From contig NZ_FYEG01000003.1 of assembly GCF_900187855.1 (NCBI RefSeq), forward strand, positions 124,001-188,000: a stretch of DNA of 64,000 bases, in the 5' to 3' direction. This stretch comes from Actinomyces minihominis (GTDB lineage: Bacteria > Actinomycetota > Actinomycetes > Actinomycetales > Actinomycetaceae). Each line of letters starts with the position of its first letter. The stretch's first letter is position 1. Below are positions 33,932 through 42,823 of the stretch, in pieces. A program made the translations under genes and the position numbers. Under the pieces are notes generated by a model. It ran no database searches. It saw only the letters and a program-made list of their open reading frames with translations, and had not been told where the DNA came from.

Positions 33932-35794
33932 TCACTCCCTCGCTAATACCGGGGAACTGGCACGAACCTCTGTTATGGTGCGCGGACGAATCTGGCTCCG
34001 GTGAGGCTCAGTATTGGTAACGATGCTGTGGATACTTGCGGTGGGCAGCTTGGGCTTCCGATTGGCGTCGCATAGCCCATTGGTTTCCTGTCCGGTATCA
34101 GTGAGCTGCGTGTAGCAGATCCCGCCAAGTACCGGAGAGGCATATAGTGCAGCAAATAGCTCGGCGAGATTTGCCTCGAAGCCTTCTTTGGTCTTCGCAA
34201 CTCGGTAACCCCACGCGTCTTTGAATGACTCCTGCAGGGAAATACCACCGAACTCAGTGACCATGATTGGTTTGTCGTCTTGCCAAGTGGTGGAGAGGAG
34301 TATCCTTCGACCCTGTGGGCCAGTGCCCGAGACAGTTTGCCGAATTGCCTCCACGTCTTGATAGGCGATTTCCAACTCTTGCCCGGTTGAGCCGTAGTCA
34401 TGAGTGCTGACAATGTCCGTGTCGAGCTGTTCCCATCCGTCATTGGCTATCACGGGGCGCGTTGGATCAAGAGCGCGGGTCGCACTTACCAAAGCGTTGA
34501 CGAAATGTCTCTGTTCGGGCACATCAGCGATAGAAGAAACTCCCCAGCTTTCATTGAATGGTACCCATACCACGATGCTCGGGTGCGATTTGTCGCGGGC
34601 AACCAGGGCAACCCACTCGGCAAGAGTCCGCTGAACTGCTAACGGACTAAACCCATATGCTGATGCGCTCTCACACCAAACCATGATTCCGAGGCGATCT
34701 GCCCAGGTGAGATAGCGACGGTCTGCAGATCTCTCGTGAACACGAACCATGTTGAATCCTAGGTCGCGAACCAGTCTCAGATCTTCAAGAATTGCTTCGT
34801 GAGAGGGCGCCGTAAAGTAGCTTTCTTCCCAGTAACCCTGGTCCAGCACACCGCGCTGGAAGACAGGCATGCGGTTTACCTGGAGGTAACGGTTATCCAA
34901 AGAGATCTTTCGAACTCCCAAGTACGACAAAACTTGGTCGTCTGAAACAGGGTCATGGTACGTCACCCGGGCGTCGACAAGGTTCGGGTGATCTGGCGAC
35001 CATGCTAGTTCGTCCCACTCATGGCGATTTCTCAGGCATGGAATATTCAGCGTGACTTGAGAGTGAGTCACCGAAGTGAGCACCGTGGCCTTGGCGAGCA
35101 GGCGACTTCCCATCGACAACTCAATACACAGGGTGCTGTTCGGCGATACCGCCCCACGAAGAGTCACATCGGCCGTGACAAGGGCCCGATCCAAGTCCGA
35201 AGACCAACTGACAGAGGCAATCGACGTCTCCGGCACACGTTCAACCCAAACGTCGCGCCAAATACCAACGGACTGTTGGTACCAGATGCCGTGCGGTTCT
35301 TCATTCCAATCTTGTTTGCCACGAGGTTTGTCTATATCCTCCGCTCTGTCCTCTGCGCGGACCACCAACACCATTCCATCGACGATGCTCGCGAAATCAA
35401 TGACAACTTCAAACGGAGTAAACCCGCCTTCATGTCGGACCACATGTTGGCCGTTAACCCAAACATCAGCCACAAAGTCCACAGCTTCGAAATGAACCAC
35501 GACTTTCGAGCCAGTCCCCTGCACCTCGTCCGGCCTGACTACACGGCGGTACCAGCAGATATCGGGGACCTCACCACTCCATTGGGAAAGCAGGCTGCCG
35601 ACGGGATAGGGGACCACGATGCTGTCAGCAAAGACTTCGCTTCGGTTGTACCAGCTTTGGGATATTCCAACATCCTGCAAATCAGGAGCAAACTCCCAAA
35701 GACCGTTGAGTGACGTCCATGAAGGTCGACAAAGCTGAGGCCGGGGGTAACCTGCGTCGCTCCATGCGCGAAAAGTATCTGCTTTGATAAACAT
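33932..35794 (-). CDS. Glycoside hydrolase family 2 protein
   Basis: 620 residues from the ATG at 35794; cytosolic, no signal peptide. Beta-sandwich sugar-binding domain (DAGYPRPQLCRPSWTSLNGLW), an Ig-like domain, then the GH2 TIM barrel. Acid/base Glu in VPFNESWGVSS near residue 411, nucleophile Glu in IMVTEFGGISL near residue 515. An earlier ATG (35893) is next to AGGAGA, but its 33 extra residues are not family-like and an operator-like repeat lies in between, so I chose the later start although it lacks a good ribosome site. GH2 covers beta-galactosidase, -glucuronidase and -mannosidase; the specificity here is open. First gene of the operon with MFS and MBL genes. Confidence 0.88.
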   Translation of the reverse strand: MFIKADTFRAWSDAGYPRPQLCRPSWTSLNGLWEFAPDLQDVGISQSWYNRSEVFADSIVVPYPVGSLLSQWSGEVPDICWYRRVVRPDEVQGTGSKVVVHFEAVDFVADVWVNGQHVVRHEGGFTPFEVVIDFASIVDGMVLVVRAEDRAEDIDKPRGKQDWNEEPHGIWYQQSVGIWRDVWVERVPETSIASVSWSSDLDRALVTADVTLRGAVSPNSTLCIELSMGSRLLAKATVLTSVTHSQVTLNIPCLRNRHEWDELAWSPDHPNLVDARVTYHDPVSDDQVLSYLGVRKISLDNRYLQVNRMPVFQRGVLDQGYWEESYFTAPSHEAILEDLRLVRDLGFNMVRVHERSADRRYLTWADRLGIMVWCESASAYGFSPLAVQRTLAEWVALVARDKSHPSIVVWVPFNESWGVSSIADVPEQRHFVNALVSATRALDPTRPVIANDGWEQLDTDIVSTHDYGSTGQELEIAYQDVEAIRQTVSGTGPQGRRILLSTTWQDDKPIMVTEFGGISLQESFKDAWGYRVAKTKEGFEANLAELFAALYASPVLGGICYTQLTDTGQETNGLCDANRKPKLPTASIHSIVTNTEPHRSQIRPRTITEVRASSPVLARE

Positions 35795-35804
35795 GCGAAC
35801 ATAT

Positions 35805-35829
35805 TTGCAGAGTTCTTGAACTTTTGCAA
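35805..35829. promoter_or_regulatory. Candidate LacI operator in front of the GH2 gene
   Basis: TTGCA (35805-35809) and TGCAA (35825-35829) are inverted and enclose AGTTC-TT-GAACT (35811-35822), giving a 25-base nearly symmetric element about ten bases upstream of the chosen GH2 start. LacI-family operators are symmetric sites of this kind. The two symmetry axes differ by half a base, so the true site may be one of them. Confidence 0.45.
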
Positions 35830-36051
35830 TCGTAGCAGACCTGTGTTCTAGCTCACCTTTAATGAGTATATTGGCCTTTGCTAGCCCTGCCATTCTCCTG
35901 AACGGTAGCCATGACTCCGGGCCGGGCCGGGCTCCCTGGTGTCAACCTTGCCGCCAACGTACTTCCTACGCCCGCTTCAGCACAGATCGCAGCTGACTCA
36001 GGATCAAGTAGCGAAGCAAGGATCACGTTTTGGAAAAAGACAATGACGTCG

Positions 36052-36071
36052 GGGAACTAACCAATGTTCCC
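36052..36071. repeat. Inverted repeat upstream of the microprotein
   Basis: GGGAAC (36052-36057) and GTTCCC (36066-36071) flank TAACCAAT, about 35 bases before the ATG at 36105. Possible operator or leader hairpin. Confidence 0.4.
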
Positions 36072-36104
36072 TAGCAGACTCATTCCTTTAAAGGAGCGAT
36101 CAAG

Positions 36105-36215
36105 ATGACCATGGCAGCAGCACTCGGTTTCCTCGGAATCGGCTTGCGCATCGCATTTGCCGTGATGCTACTGTGGCTTCTCTACCGGATCGGCAGCAAG
36201 ATCGGCAAGCAATGA
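36105..36215 (+). CDS. 36-residue membrane microprotein
   Basis: ATG at 36105 with AAGGAG eight bases upstream, a start site as good as any in the window. The peptide begins MTMAAALGFLGIGLRIAF, has one hydrophobic helix (about residues 7-27) and ends in the basic tail YRIGSKIGKQ, giving an inside-positive orientation. A hairpin with T-rich flank follows (36263-36295). The sequence resembles membrane-active or single-helix regulatory microproteins (toxin-like, stress-like, or subunit-stabilising); which is not determinable. It lies at the right end of the accessory stretch, before tRNA-Lys. Confidence 0.6.
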   Translation: MTMAAALGFLGIGLRIAFAVMLLWLLYRIGSKIGKQ

Positions 36216-36262
36216 TCTCGGAAACCTGCCTGTAAACGAACCCACTAGGCCTTCGACTTGCG

Positions 36263-36295
36263 GCCCTCCAGATGAAGAGTCTGGGGGCTGAGTTT
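36263..36295 (+). terminator. Terminator-like hairpin behind the microprotein gene
   Basis: GCCCTCCAGA (36263-36272) pairs with TCTGGGGGC (36280-36288) with one bulged T, followed by TGAGTTTTA. It is 48 bases after the microprotein stop and in the right orientation. Confidence 0.5.
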
Positions 36296-36383
36296 TACTT
36301 CGAACTGCCAAGGACATGGAAACTGGCTTCGCAGTCCATCTTCCTGGGGACAGTTCAATGTGGGAAAGGCGGCCCTTGCGTAG

Positions 36384-36455
36384 TAGGCCCACCGGGACTC
36401 GAACCCGGAACCCACGGATTAAAAGTCCGTTGCTCTACCATTGAGCTATAGGCCC
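36384..36455 (-). tRNA. tRNA-Lys (anticodon TTT)
   Basis: 72-base cloverleaf on the minus strand. Acceptor GGGCCTA with TGGGCCT (one G-U at each of positions 1 and 6), D arm GCTC/GAGC around AATGGTA, anticodon arm ACGGA-CTTTTAA-TCCGT, T arm CCGGG-TTCGAGT-CCCGG, discriminator A. The loop anticodon is TTT (Lys). The CCA end is not encoded. The 3' end points toward the accessory stretch at left. Confidence 0.93.
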
Positions 36456-36601
36456 ATCGGAAGTCATTGTAATAGGCTCCTTCGCGCTAACAAGACACGG
36501 CGGATGTAAAACGTGGCGAAGCTCAAGCAGAGTTGCCTGAGTTGAAGCCTTCCTGATTACTCCCGCCAGCTATAGCCTTTGCCCATGGAACAGGAACCTA
36601 A

Positions 36602-39600
36602 ATGCTAAACCCAGACATCGAAGCGGTCCTATTTGATCTTGATGGTGTGCTGACCCCGACGGCAACCATTCATGAAGAGGCCTGGAGGCGCCTGTTTAGC
36701 AGGTTCTTCGAAGACCACGAAGTGGCCCCCTACACCGATGAGGACTACTTCGAACACCTCGATGGTCGGGCTCGCTACGACGCCGTAGCAGCCATCCTTG
36801 AGGCTCGCGGCATTCACCTTCCCTACGGCGATCCCTCTGATCCGCCGGAAGCGTTCACCATCTGCGGCCTCGGCAACAGGAAGAACCTAGAGTTCAACCA
36901 CGCCATCGCTTCCGAGGGCGTCCAGCCCTACCCCGGCTCCCTCCTCTTCCTCGATTACATCGCCGGAAACATGCGTGACAAAGCCAGCATGAAGCGCCCC
37001 CCGTTGAAGGTCGCTGTGGTGTCCTCCTCAAAGAATGCCCCCGAGGTCCTTCGCGCCGCCGGACTGTTCGACCACTTCCCCGTCATTATCGATGGCAACG
37101 TGGCGGCTCAGGGCGGCCTTCCCGGCAAACCAGATGCTGCCACCTACCTGGAAGCAGCCTCTCAGCTCGGTCTTGCACCAGAGGTTTGCGCCGTTGTCGA
37201 GGACGCCGTCTCAGGGGTTCAGGCAGGCCGTAACGGCAACTTCGGAATGGTGATTGGGGTTGACCGGGGTGCGGGGGCAGACGTCCTCGCAGAAAATGGC
37301 GCCACCCTGGTCGTAGACGACCTCGCGCAGCTAGTCCCCCACGAGTCCGTCGCAGAGATGCGTCCCGGTTTCGATATCCCCTACCGCTATCCCGTTAACA
37401 ACGACCCCGACTGGCAGATCAGCGAGGCCCAGTTCACGGTGGAGGGGCCCGATGTTAAAGCCTCCCTTCTGGCGCAAACCAACGGTTACCTTGGTATGCG
37501 CGGTGATGTCGGGCTCCGCTTCAATGAGAACACTCGTGGAACATTCCTCAATGGTCTTCACGAGGTCTGGCCAATCACCCACGCTGAGGATGCCTACGGT
37601 TTCGCCCGTATCGGCCAGTCGATGGTCACCCTCCCGGACGCGACCGGTTTCGACGTTTTCGTGAACGGGGTGTCGATTACAGATGAGGACGAGGGCGAGA
37701 TCCTCTTCCGCAGCCGCACTTTCGACCTGCAGGCAGGCGTCCTCATCGAACGAATCACCTGGCGCGGCGCAGAAATGGGTCCGGCTCATCGCAAGAGCGT
37801 GCGGGTCGAACAGCGTTCTGCCGTAGCACTGTTCGACTCCCACCTGGCGACATTGCAAATCTCAGTGACACCGCTGACCGGCGACTGTGAACTGGAGATT
37901 CGCTCGATTGTCGACACCCCGGCCCTCCCCCCGGTGTTGATCACCGAGGGCATCATCCTCGAACTGGATGATCCCCGAAAGGCCAACAAGCTGATTGCCG
38001 GTGCCGTAGTTGAGACCGAGGTCTTTCCCGGCACCCACGGAGCCACAGTTTCGTATCGGGTGCGGGCCTCCAAAATGGCCGCCGCCCTCTCCGTCAGCAA
38101 CCGTTCAGAGGTGGTGACAGCGATCCATGATGGCGGGTCCGTCGAAGCCGAGTATGTCGCTACCACGCCCGTGGAGCCCAACCTCGGTGAAAGCCTGGCC
38201 TGGTCGTCTTCTGCCCTCGTGGAACGGGGAAACTCGCTGGTGATGACCAAGCGGTTGGCCTATGCCCGGGACGATCTCTTTGAACCGTGGCCCGGCAACC
38301 CCACCCCCCGCGCCGAAGCTGCCCTGGCTACTGTGTCTGCGATCGACCCCGAACAGTTCTTCACGAAACAAGCCGCCCGCCTCGCAGAGCTTTGGGAGCG
38401 CGCCGACATCACGATTGAGCAGTCAGCCGCCCCCATGTCCCGAATAGCGACGATCATTGATGATCCGTCCGAGGGGTCAATCTCGCTCCAGGCCGGGGTG
38501 CGCTGGTGCCTGTTCCAGATCCTCCAGGCCAGTTCGTGCATCAGTGACACGGGGGTTCCCGCCAAGGGGCTCACCGGTTCCGGGTACGACGGTCACTACT
38601 TCTGGGATTCCGAAATCTACCTGGTTCCGGCCCTCATTTACACCAATCCCGAGGCCGCCCGGCAGCTGCTGCACTACCGTTACCGCACGTTAGATGCCGC
38701 GCGGATCCGCGCGATCGAGATGCATGAGAGTGGCGCCCTCTACCCCTGGCGCACCATCGCCGGCCTGGAATCTTCGGCCTACTACCCCGCGGGAACGGCG
38801 CAGTACCACATCAATGCGGCAATCGCGTATGCCCTGGACCAGTACCTCAACGCCACCGGTGACATGCAGTTCATGCTGGCGGAGGGCGTGGACGTCCTCG
38901 TCGAGACCGCTCGCATGTGGATGTCCCTGGGCTTCACCAGCGGGCGCGACGGAAAGTTCCACATCAACGGGGTGACGGGCCCCGATGAGTACACCGCGGT
39001 TGTCAACGACAACACCTACACCAACTTGATGGCCCAGGCGAACCTGCGGTACGCCTACCACTGGCTCACGGTCGCGAAGGATGACTTCCCTGAGGACTAC
39101 GCGGAGATTATCCGCCGTCTTGCCCTCTCTGATGAAGAGGTGGCCTCGTTTGCAAGCATCGCGGACACCATGTTTATCCCGTGGAACGAAGCGCTGGAGA
39201 TTTTCCCCCAGGATGTCGACTTCCTCGACAAGCAGGTGTGGGACTTTGCCGGGACCCCTCCCGAGAACTACCCGCTGCTCCTCAACTACCACCCGCTGGT
39301 CATCTACCGCCACCAGGTTCTGAAGCAGTCCGACACCGTCCTCGCGCTCTACCTGCTGGGCTCGCAGTTTGAAGACCACGTCAAGAGGTCGAACTTCGAT
39401 TACTACGATGCCATTACAACCGGGGACTCATCGCTTTCGTCGGCCGCTCAGTCAATCGTTGCGGCCGAGGTCGGGCACCCCGAACTTGCGGCCACCTACT
39501 TTGAGAGGCTTTTGAAGATCGACCTGGCGGACCTGCACAGGAACACCGATGCGGGGTTGCACATCGCATCTCTCGGCGGAACATGGAGCGCCCTGATCAT

Positions 39601-39823
39601 GGGCTTTGCCGGCCTGCGTGACGACACCGGCACGCTTCGTTTCGCACCGCGCCTTCCCGTCAACTGGTCGGGGATGCGGTTCACCCTGCAGATCCACGGC
39701 TACTCACTACACGTTCACGTCACTCGCAACGGTATCCAGTTCGACTACGACGCACCTGATTACGTTGCGGTTGAAGTCGAAGTTGAGGGCGAGACCATGA
39801 GCATCCACGGTCGAGGGCTCTAA
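36602..39823 (+). CDS. HAD (beta-phosphoglucomutase-like) fused to GH65 phosphorylase
   Basis: 1073 residues. Residues 1-245 are a HAD phosphomutase of the beta-PGM type: nucleophile Asp in AVLFDLDGVLTPT (residue 12 or so), HEEAW cap contact, SSSKNAPEVL and the KPDAATYLEAA and VVEDAVSGVQAG motifs. Residues 260-1050 are a GH65 disaccharide phosphorylase: general acid Glu in NGVTGPDEYTAVVND near residue 794 and a HRNTDAGLHIASLGGTW loop. Such fusions cleave trehalose, maltose, kojibiose or nigerose with phosphate to beta-glucose-1-phosphate and convert it to glucose-6-phosphate in one polypeptide, saving ATP. The exact disaccharide cannot be read from the sequence. Start ATG 36602 behind AGGAAC. 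Confidence 0.92.
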   Translation: MLNPDIEAVLFDLDGVLTPTATIHEEAWRRLFSRFFEDHEVAPYTDEDYFEHLDGRARYDAVAAILEARGIHLPYGDPSDPPEAFTICGLGNRKNLEFNHAIASEGVQPYPGSLLFLDYIAGNMRDKASMKRPPLKVAVVSSSKNAPEVLRAAGLFDHFPVIIDGNVAAQGGLPGKPDAATYLEAASQLGLAPEVCAVVEDAVSGVQAGRNGNFGMVIGVDRGAGADVLAENGATLVVDDLAQLVPHESVAEMRPGFDIPYRYPVNNDPDWQISEAQFTVEGPDVKASLLAQTNGYLGMRGDVGLRFNENTRGTFLNGLHEVWPITHAEDAYGFARIGQSMVTLPDATGFDVFVNGVSITDEDEGEILFRSRTFDLQAGVLIERITWRGAEMGPAHRKSVRVEQRSAVALFDSHLATLQISVTPLTGDCELEIRSIVDTPALPPVLITEGIILELDDPRKANKLIAGAVVETEVFPGTHGATVSYRVRASKMAAALSVSNRSEVVTAIHDGGSVEAEYVATTPVEPNLGESLAWSSSALVERGNSLVMTKRLAYARDDLFEPWPGNPTPRAEAALATVSAIDPEQFFTKQAARLAELWERADITIEQSAAPMSRIATIIDDPSEGSISLQAGVRWCLFQILQASSCISDTGVPAKGLTGSGYDGHYFWDSEIYLVPALIYTNPEAARQLLHYRYRTLDAARIRAIEMHESGALYPWRTIAGLESSAYYPAGTAQYHINAAIAYALDQYLNATGDMQFMLAEGVDVLVETARMWMSLGFTSGRDGKFHINGVTGPDEYTAVVNDNTYTNLMAQANLRYAYHWLTVAKDDFPEDYAEIIRRLALSDEEVASFASIADTMFIPWNEALEIFPQDVDFLDKQVWDFAGTPPENYPLLLNYHPLVIYRHQVLKQSDTVLALYLLGSQFEDHVKRSNFDYYDAITTGDSSLSSAAQSIVAAEVGHPELAATYFERLLKIDLADLHRNTDAGLHIASLGGTWSALIMGFAGLRDDTGTLRFAPRLPVNWSGMRFTLQIHGYSLHVHVTRNGIQFDYDAPDYVAVEVEVEGETMSIHGRGL

Positions 39824-39840
39824 GGCCAAGAGGGTACGCG

Positions 39841-39871
39841 AAGGCCCCGCTCCTACACGGGGCGGGGCCTT
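39841..39871. terminator. Bidirectional terminator between GH65 and bS22 genes
   Basis: AAGGCCCCGC (39841-39850) pairs with GCGGGGCCTT (39862-39871), followed by TTCG. It sits between convergent genes. Confidence 0.7.
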
Positions 39872-39888
39872 TCGAAGACTGCGTCAGG

Positions 39889-39987
39889 TTACTTCTTGTT
39901 GCGACGCTGGTGGCGGGTCTTGCGCAGCATCTTGCGGTGCTTCTTCTTCGACATCCTCTTGCGGCGCTTCTTGACCACAGAACCCAT
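39889..39987 (-). CDS. Ribosomal protein bS22 (AURKAIP1/COX24 domain microprotein)
   Basis: 32 residues, missed by length-limited gene finders: it starts [18 protein letters not shown] and ends [11 protein letters not shown]. The highly basic pattern is the actinobacterial COX24-domain protein, identified in mycobacterial ribosomes as bS22, in the small subunit near the decoding centre. As in mycobacteria, an excisionase-type HTH gene is next to it, here upstream on the same strand. Confidence 0.9.
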   Translation of the reverse strand: MGSVVKKRRKRMSKKKHRKMLRKTRHQRRNKK

Positions 39988-40137
39988 AGGGTCACTCCCT
40001 CCAACAACATCACTTCTTGATTGGTCGGTTTTTCACCGAACCAACATGGCTTTGAACGTCCCCACAATACTACGAAGGGGACCTACTGATAAACCTCAGC
40101 CGAAAACCGGCCAAACGTCACAGGTTCGAAGGCAGGC

Positions 40138-40347
40138 TCAGCTGCCGACCTCACGGTCCTCACCGGCGTTCCACGAAGCTTCAAGAAGCTGCGCCACCCC
40201 TGACTGCGGCACGCGGAAACTCTTGCCCACCCGAATAGCCGGCAGTTCCCCGGCGTGAATCAAGCGGTAGACAGTCATCTTGGATACCCTCATGACGTCC
40301 GCGACTTCACTTACCGTCATGAAGCGGGGTGAAGGCTGAGTTTCCAT
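40138..40347 (-). CDS. Excisionase-type helix-turn-helix DNA-binding protein
   Basis: 69 residues from the ATG at 40347 (AGGTAAG seven bases upstream). The winged HTH MTVSEVADVMRVSKMTVYRL with the wing LPAIRVGKSFRVPQSG is the MerR/Xis-type fold also seen in BldC and in the mycobacterial gene next to bS22. The conserved pairing with bS22 across actinobacteria suggests a chromosomal regulator rather than a phage excisionase; the targets are unknown. Confidence 0.85.
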   Translation of the reverse strand: METQPSPRFMTVSEVADVMRVSKMTVYRLIHAGELPAIRVGKSFRVPQSGVAQLLEASWNAGEDREVGS

Positions 40348-40490
40348 CGACTTACCTAATCCCATTAAAAAGAACCGGATTGAAAAACTGGCACGGGGCG
40401 GAGACCCGTAGGTCACCCCTCCCACACCATAGACTGAATACTAGCGCAGGATGCTACAACTAGCCGGATGATTTCAGGGGAGGGTTTCCA

Positions 40491-42023
40491 TTGGGTTCAC
40501 GAAGGGGCGACTCGCGTCACGGCTTAGGTTGGCGCCGCGACCCTCTGCGTTCTGAAGCCCTGGACAGCGCCCTGGGGGATTCGCACTTCGCAGACTCAGA
40601 ACCGGTCGGTCACGTCGACACACCCCTTCGCACGGATCACCTCCTCATCCGTTCCGGTGGGGGGCGCTCGTGGCTGCACCGCTCAAGGCTCTCCTTCAAC
40701 CAGTTCGCCATGCGCTACCCGGCACGCCTCACCCTGCTGGTGTTCACCTTCCTGATCGCGGTCACGACCCTCTTGCTCTCACTTCCGATCGCAAACACGG
40801 GACGGCACTTCACCCCTTTCATCGACGCACTATTTACTGCGGTTTCTGCCGTCTGCGTCACCGGCCTGTCTGTGGTTGATACCGCCACCTACTGGTCGGG
40901 ATTTGGTCAGGCTGTAATAGCCGCCGGTATCGCCCTCGGCGGCCTGGGCGTCATGACCATGGCGTCCCTGCTGACACTGGCTGTCTCTCGGCGCCTCGGC
41001 CTCACCCAGAGACTGATGGCACAGGATGACACCCAGGGGCGCATGGGGGACGCGGTCACCCTGGTCAAAGCCGTCTTTATCACCACCGTCATTGCCGAGG
41101 TCGTCCTCTTCCTAGTCATCGCCCCCGCTTTCCTTAGGCAGGGGCGCCCCTTCCTGACCTCGGTTTGGGACGCCCTGTTCATTTCGATCTCGTCGTTCAA
41201 CAACGCCGGCTTCGTGAATATGGAGGGCGGGGTGGCGCCGTATGTCAGCGACTGGTTCGTCCTGCTCCCCCTGGTGCTGGCTGCATTCGTCGGTGCGATC
41301 GGCTTTCCCGTCTTCGTTGACCTACGCCGGAACTGGCGCAAGCCGCGTTCGCTCAGCCTGCACAGCAAGATCACCATCACTACCTACATCAGCCTCGCCG
41401 TCATCACCGGCCTTATCATCGCGGCACTGGAGTGGAACAACCCCTACACATTCGGAGCCCTCGACTTCTCTGGAAAGTCCCTCAGCACCATCGTCGGAGC
41501 CATTAACACCCGCTCCCTGGGTGTCAGTGCCATTGATGTTTCACAGATGACAGGCGCCTCCTGGCTGGTTCAGGACATCTCGATGTTCATCGGCGGTGGG
41601 TCGGCCTCACACGCCGGTGGCATCAAGGTGACGACATTTACCATCCTGCTCTTGGCGGCATGGGCAGAGGCCCGAGGGCGTCGGGACGTCGAGGCGTTTC
41701 ACCGCCGCCTTCCCCTCGGCACTATTCGCCAGGCAGTCGCCGTGCTCCTTGCCGCCGTGGTGCTGGTGCTCGGAGCATCGGCCGTCCTGCTGGTTATCAC
41801 CCCGTTCACCCTGGACCGCATTATCTTTGAGGTGATCAGCGCGTTTGGAACCGTGGGCCTCTCCACCGGGATCACCTCCGCACTCCCTCCCGCGGCGAAG
41901 TTCGTCCTCTCCCTGCTCATGGTCATCGGAAGAATCGGTCCCATGACATTTGCGGCCGGGCTGGCACTGCGTGAAAAGCAGAGCTTCCTGCGCCTTCCAG
42001 AGGAGCGCCCTATCGTGGGTTAA
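40491..42023 (+). CDS. trkH: TrkH/KtrB-type potassium uptake membrane subunit
   Basis: 510 residues. The TTG start at 40491 has GGGGAGGG six bases before it. A polar N-terminal tail of about 70 residues precedes eight or more membrane helices with the four P-loop regions of the superfamily; the first selectivity loop includes AVSAVCVTGLSVVDTATYW, the second SSFNNAGF, the third NTRSLGVSAIDV and the fourth SAFGTVGLSTGIT. K+ passes through the pore, gated by the RCK protein encoded next. Closely followed by trkA (50 bases). Confidence 0.92.
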   Translation: MGSRRGDSRHGLGWRRDPLRSEALDSALGDSHFADSEPVGHVDTPLRTDHLLIRSGGGRSWLHRSRLSFNQFAMRYPARLTLLVFTFLIAVTTLLLSLPIANTGRHFTPFIDALFTAVSAVCVTGLSVVDTATYWSGFGQAVIAAGIALGGLGVMTMASLLTLAVSRRLGLTQRLMAQDDTQGRMGDAVTLVKAVFITTVIAEVVLFLVIAPAFLRQGRPFLTSVWDALFISISSFNNAGFVNMEGGVAPYVSDWFVLLPLVLAAFVGAIGFPVFVDLRRNWRKPRSLSLHSKITITTYISLAVITGLIIAALEWNNPYTFGALDFSGKSLSTIVGAINTRSLGVSAIDVSQMTGASWLVQDISMFIGGGSASHAGGIKVTTFTILLLAAWAEARGRRDVEAFHRRLPLGTIRQAVAVLLAAVVLVLGASAVLLVITPFTLDRIIFEVISAFGTVGLSTGITSALPPAAKFVLSLLMVIGRIGPMTFAAGLALREKQSFLRLPEERPIVG

Positions 42024-42072
42024 CCTTCGGACCCCTGACTGCAATCAGTTCATCCGTTTCTAAGGAGCAGAC

Positions 42073-42744
42073 GTGGCATCACGAACCAAGAAGACCAGCG
42101 GCACCCTCGTCGTCGGGATGGGGCGCTTCGGCGCCGCCGTCGCAGTCACGCTTGAACACCTTGGTTTTGAAGTCCTTGCAATGGAGAAGGACTACAGCAG
42201 GGTTCAGCACTACAGCGGCATCCTCCCCCTGGTTCAGGGGGACGGCACCGACCCGGATGCCCTGGAGCAGGCGGGCGCCAAGGACTTCTCCAGTGCGGTT
42301 GTCGGGGTGGGAACATCCCTCGAGGCCTCCGTCCTCATCACCGCCAACCTCGTCGACATCGGGGTGGAGAACATTTGGGCGAAGGCCACCTCGCGTGAGC
42401 ACGGAAGGATTCTGCGACGCATCGGAGCCCATCACGTGGTCTACCCGGAGTACGACGCGGGCCAGCGAACCGCACACCTCGTCGGTGGTCAGATGCTCGA
42501 CTACATCGAGATGGACAAGTCAGAACTGGTGATTGCCAAGATGCGTCCCCCGCGAGAACTGGACGGTTTCACGCTGGGCGAGTCCCAGGTGCAGACCAGG
42601 TATGGCGTTCACATCATCGGTTGTCTGCGCGGCGGGAAGCCCTTCCGCTACGCCGATGCGACCACGCGGATTGACCTTGAGGACGTCCTGGTTGTCTCCG
42701 GTAGCTCTGTCGATGTCATCCGCTTCTCGGAGAGACCGCGCTGA
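42073..42744 (+). CDS. trkA: TrkA/KtrA-type RCK regulatory subunit
   Basis: 223 residues, GTG start behind GGAGCAG. Rossmann-type RCK-N domain with the nucleotide motif VVGMGRFGAAVA (residues 13-24) and Asp/Glu downstream; RCK-C domain from about residue 140. In KtrA homologues RCK-C binds c-di-AMP, which closes K+ import. disA, the c-di-AMP synthase gene, lies 1.5 kb downstream, so a regulatory loop is plausible but not shown by sequence. Confidence 0.93.
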   Translation: MASRTKKTSGTLVVGMGRFGAAVAVTLEHLGFEVLAMEKDYSRVQHYSGILPLVQGDGTDPDALEQAGAKDFSSAVVGVGTSLEASVLITANLVDIGVENIWAKATSREHGRILRRIGAHHVVYPEYDAGQRTAHLVGGQMLDYIEMDKSELVIAKMRPPRELDGFTLGESQVQTRYGVHIIGCLRGGKPFRYADATTRIDLEDVLVVSGSSVDVIRFSERPR

Positions 42745-42823
42745 GTCGGCTTTTCCACAGCGTTCCTCTGATGTCGGAGGGACTGGGTACCCTCGGGGAA
42801 GAAGAACCAACCGAGGGGGAGCC

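Noticed and set aside
36384-36455. tRNA-Lys as integration site of the 28-36 kb accessory stretch
   Set aside because: The 3' end faces the stretch, but I found no copy of the tRNA 3' sequence at the left side and no integrase gene.
40138-40347. Phage excisionase
   Set aside because: The same HTH gene sits beside bS22 in other actinobacteria and no prophage genes are near.
42533-42823. RadA extension into trkA
   Set aside because: The zinc finger and a good ribosome site set the start at 42824; the extension reads trkA sense in another frame.
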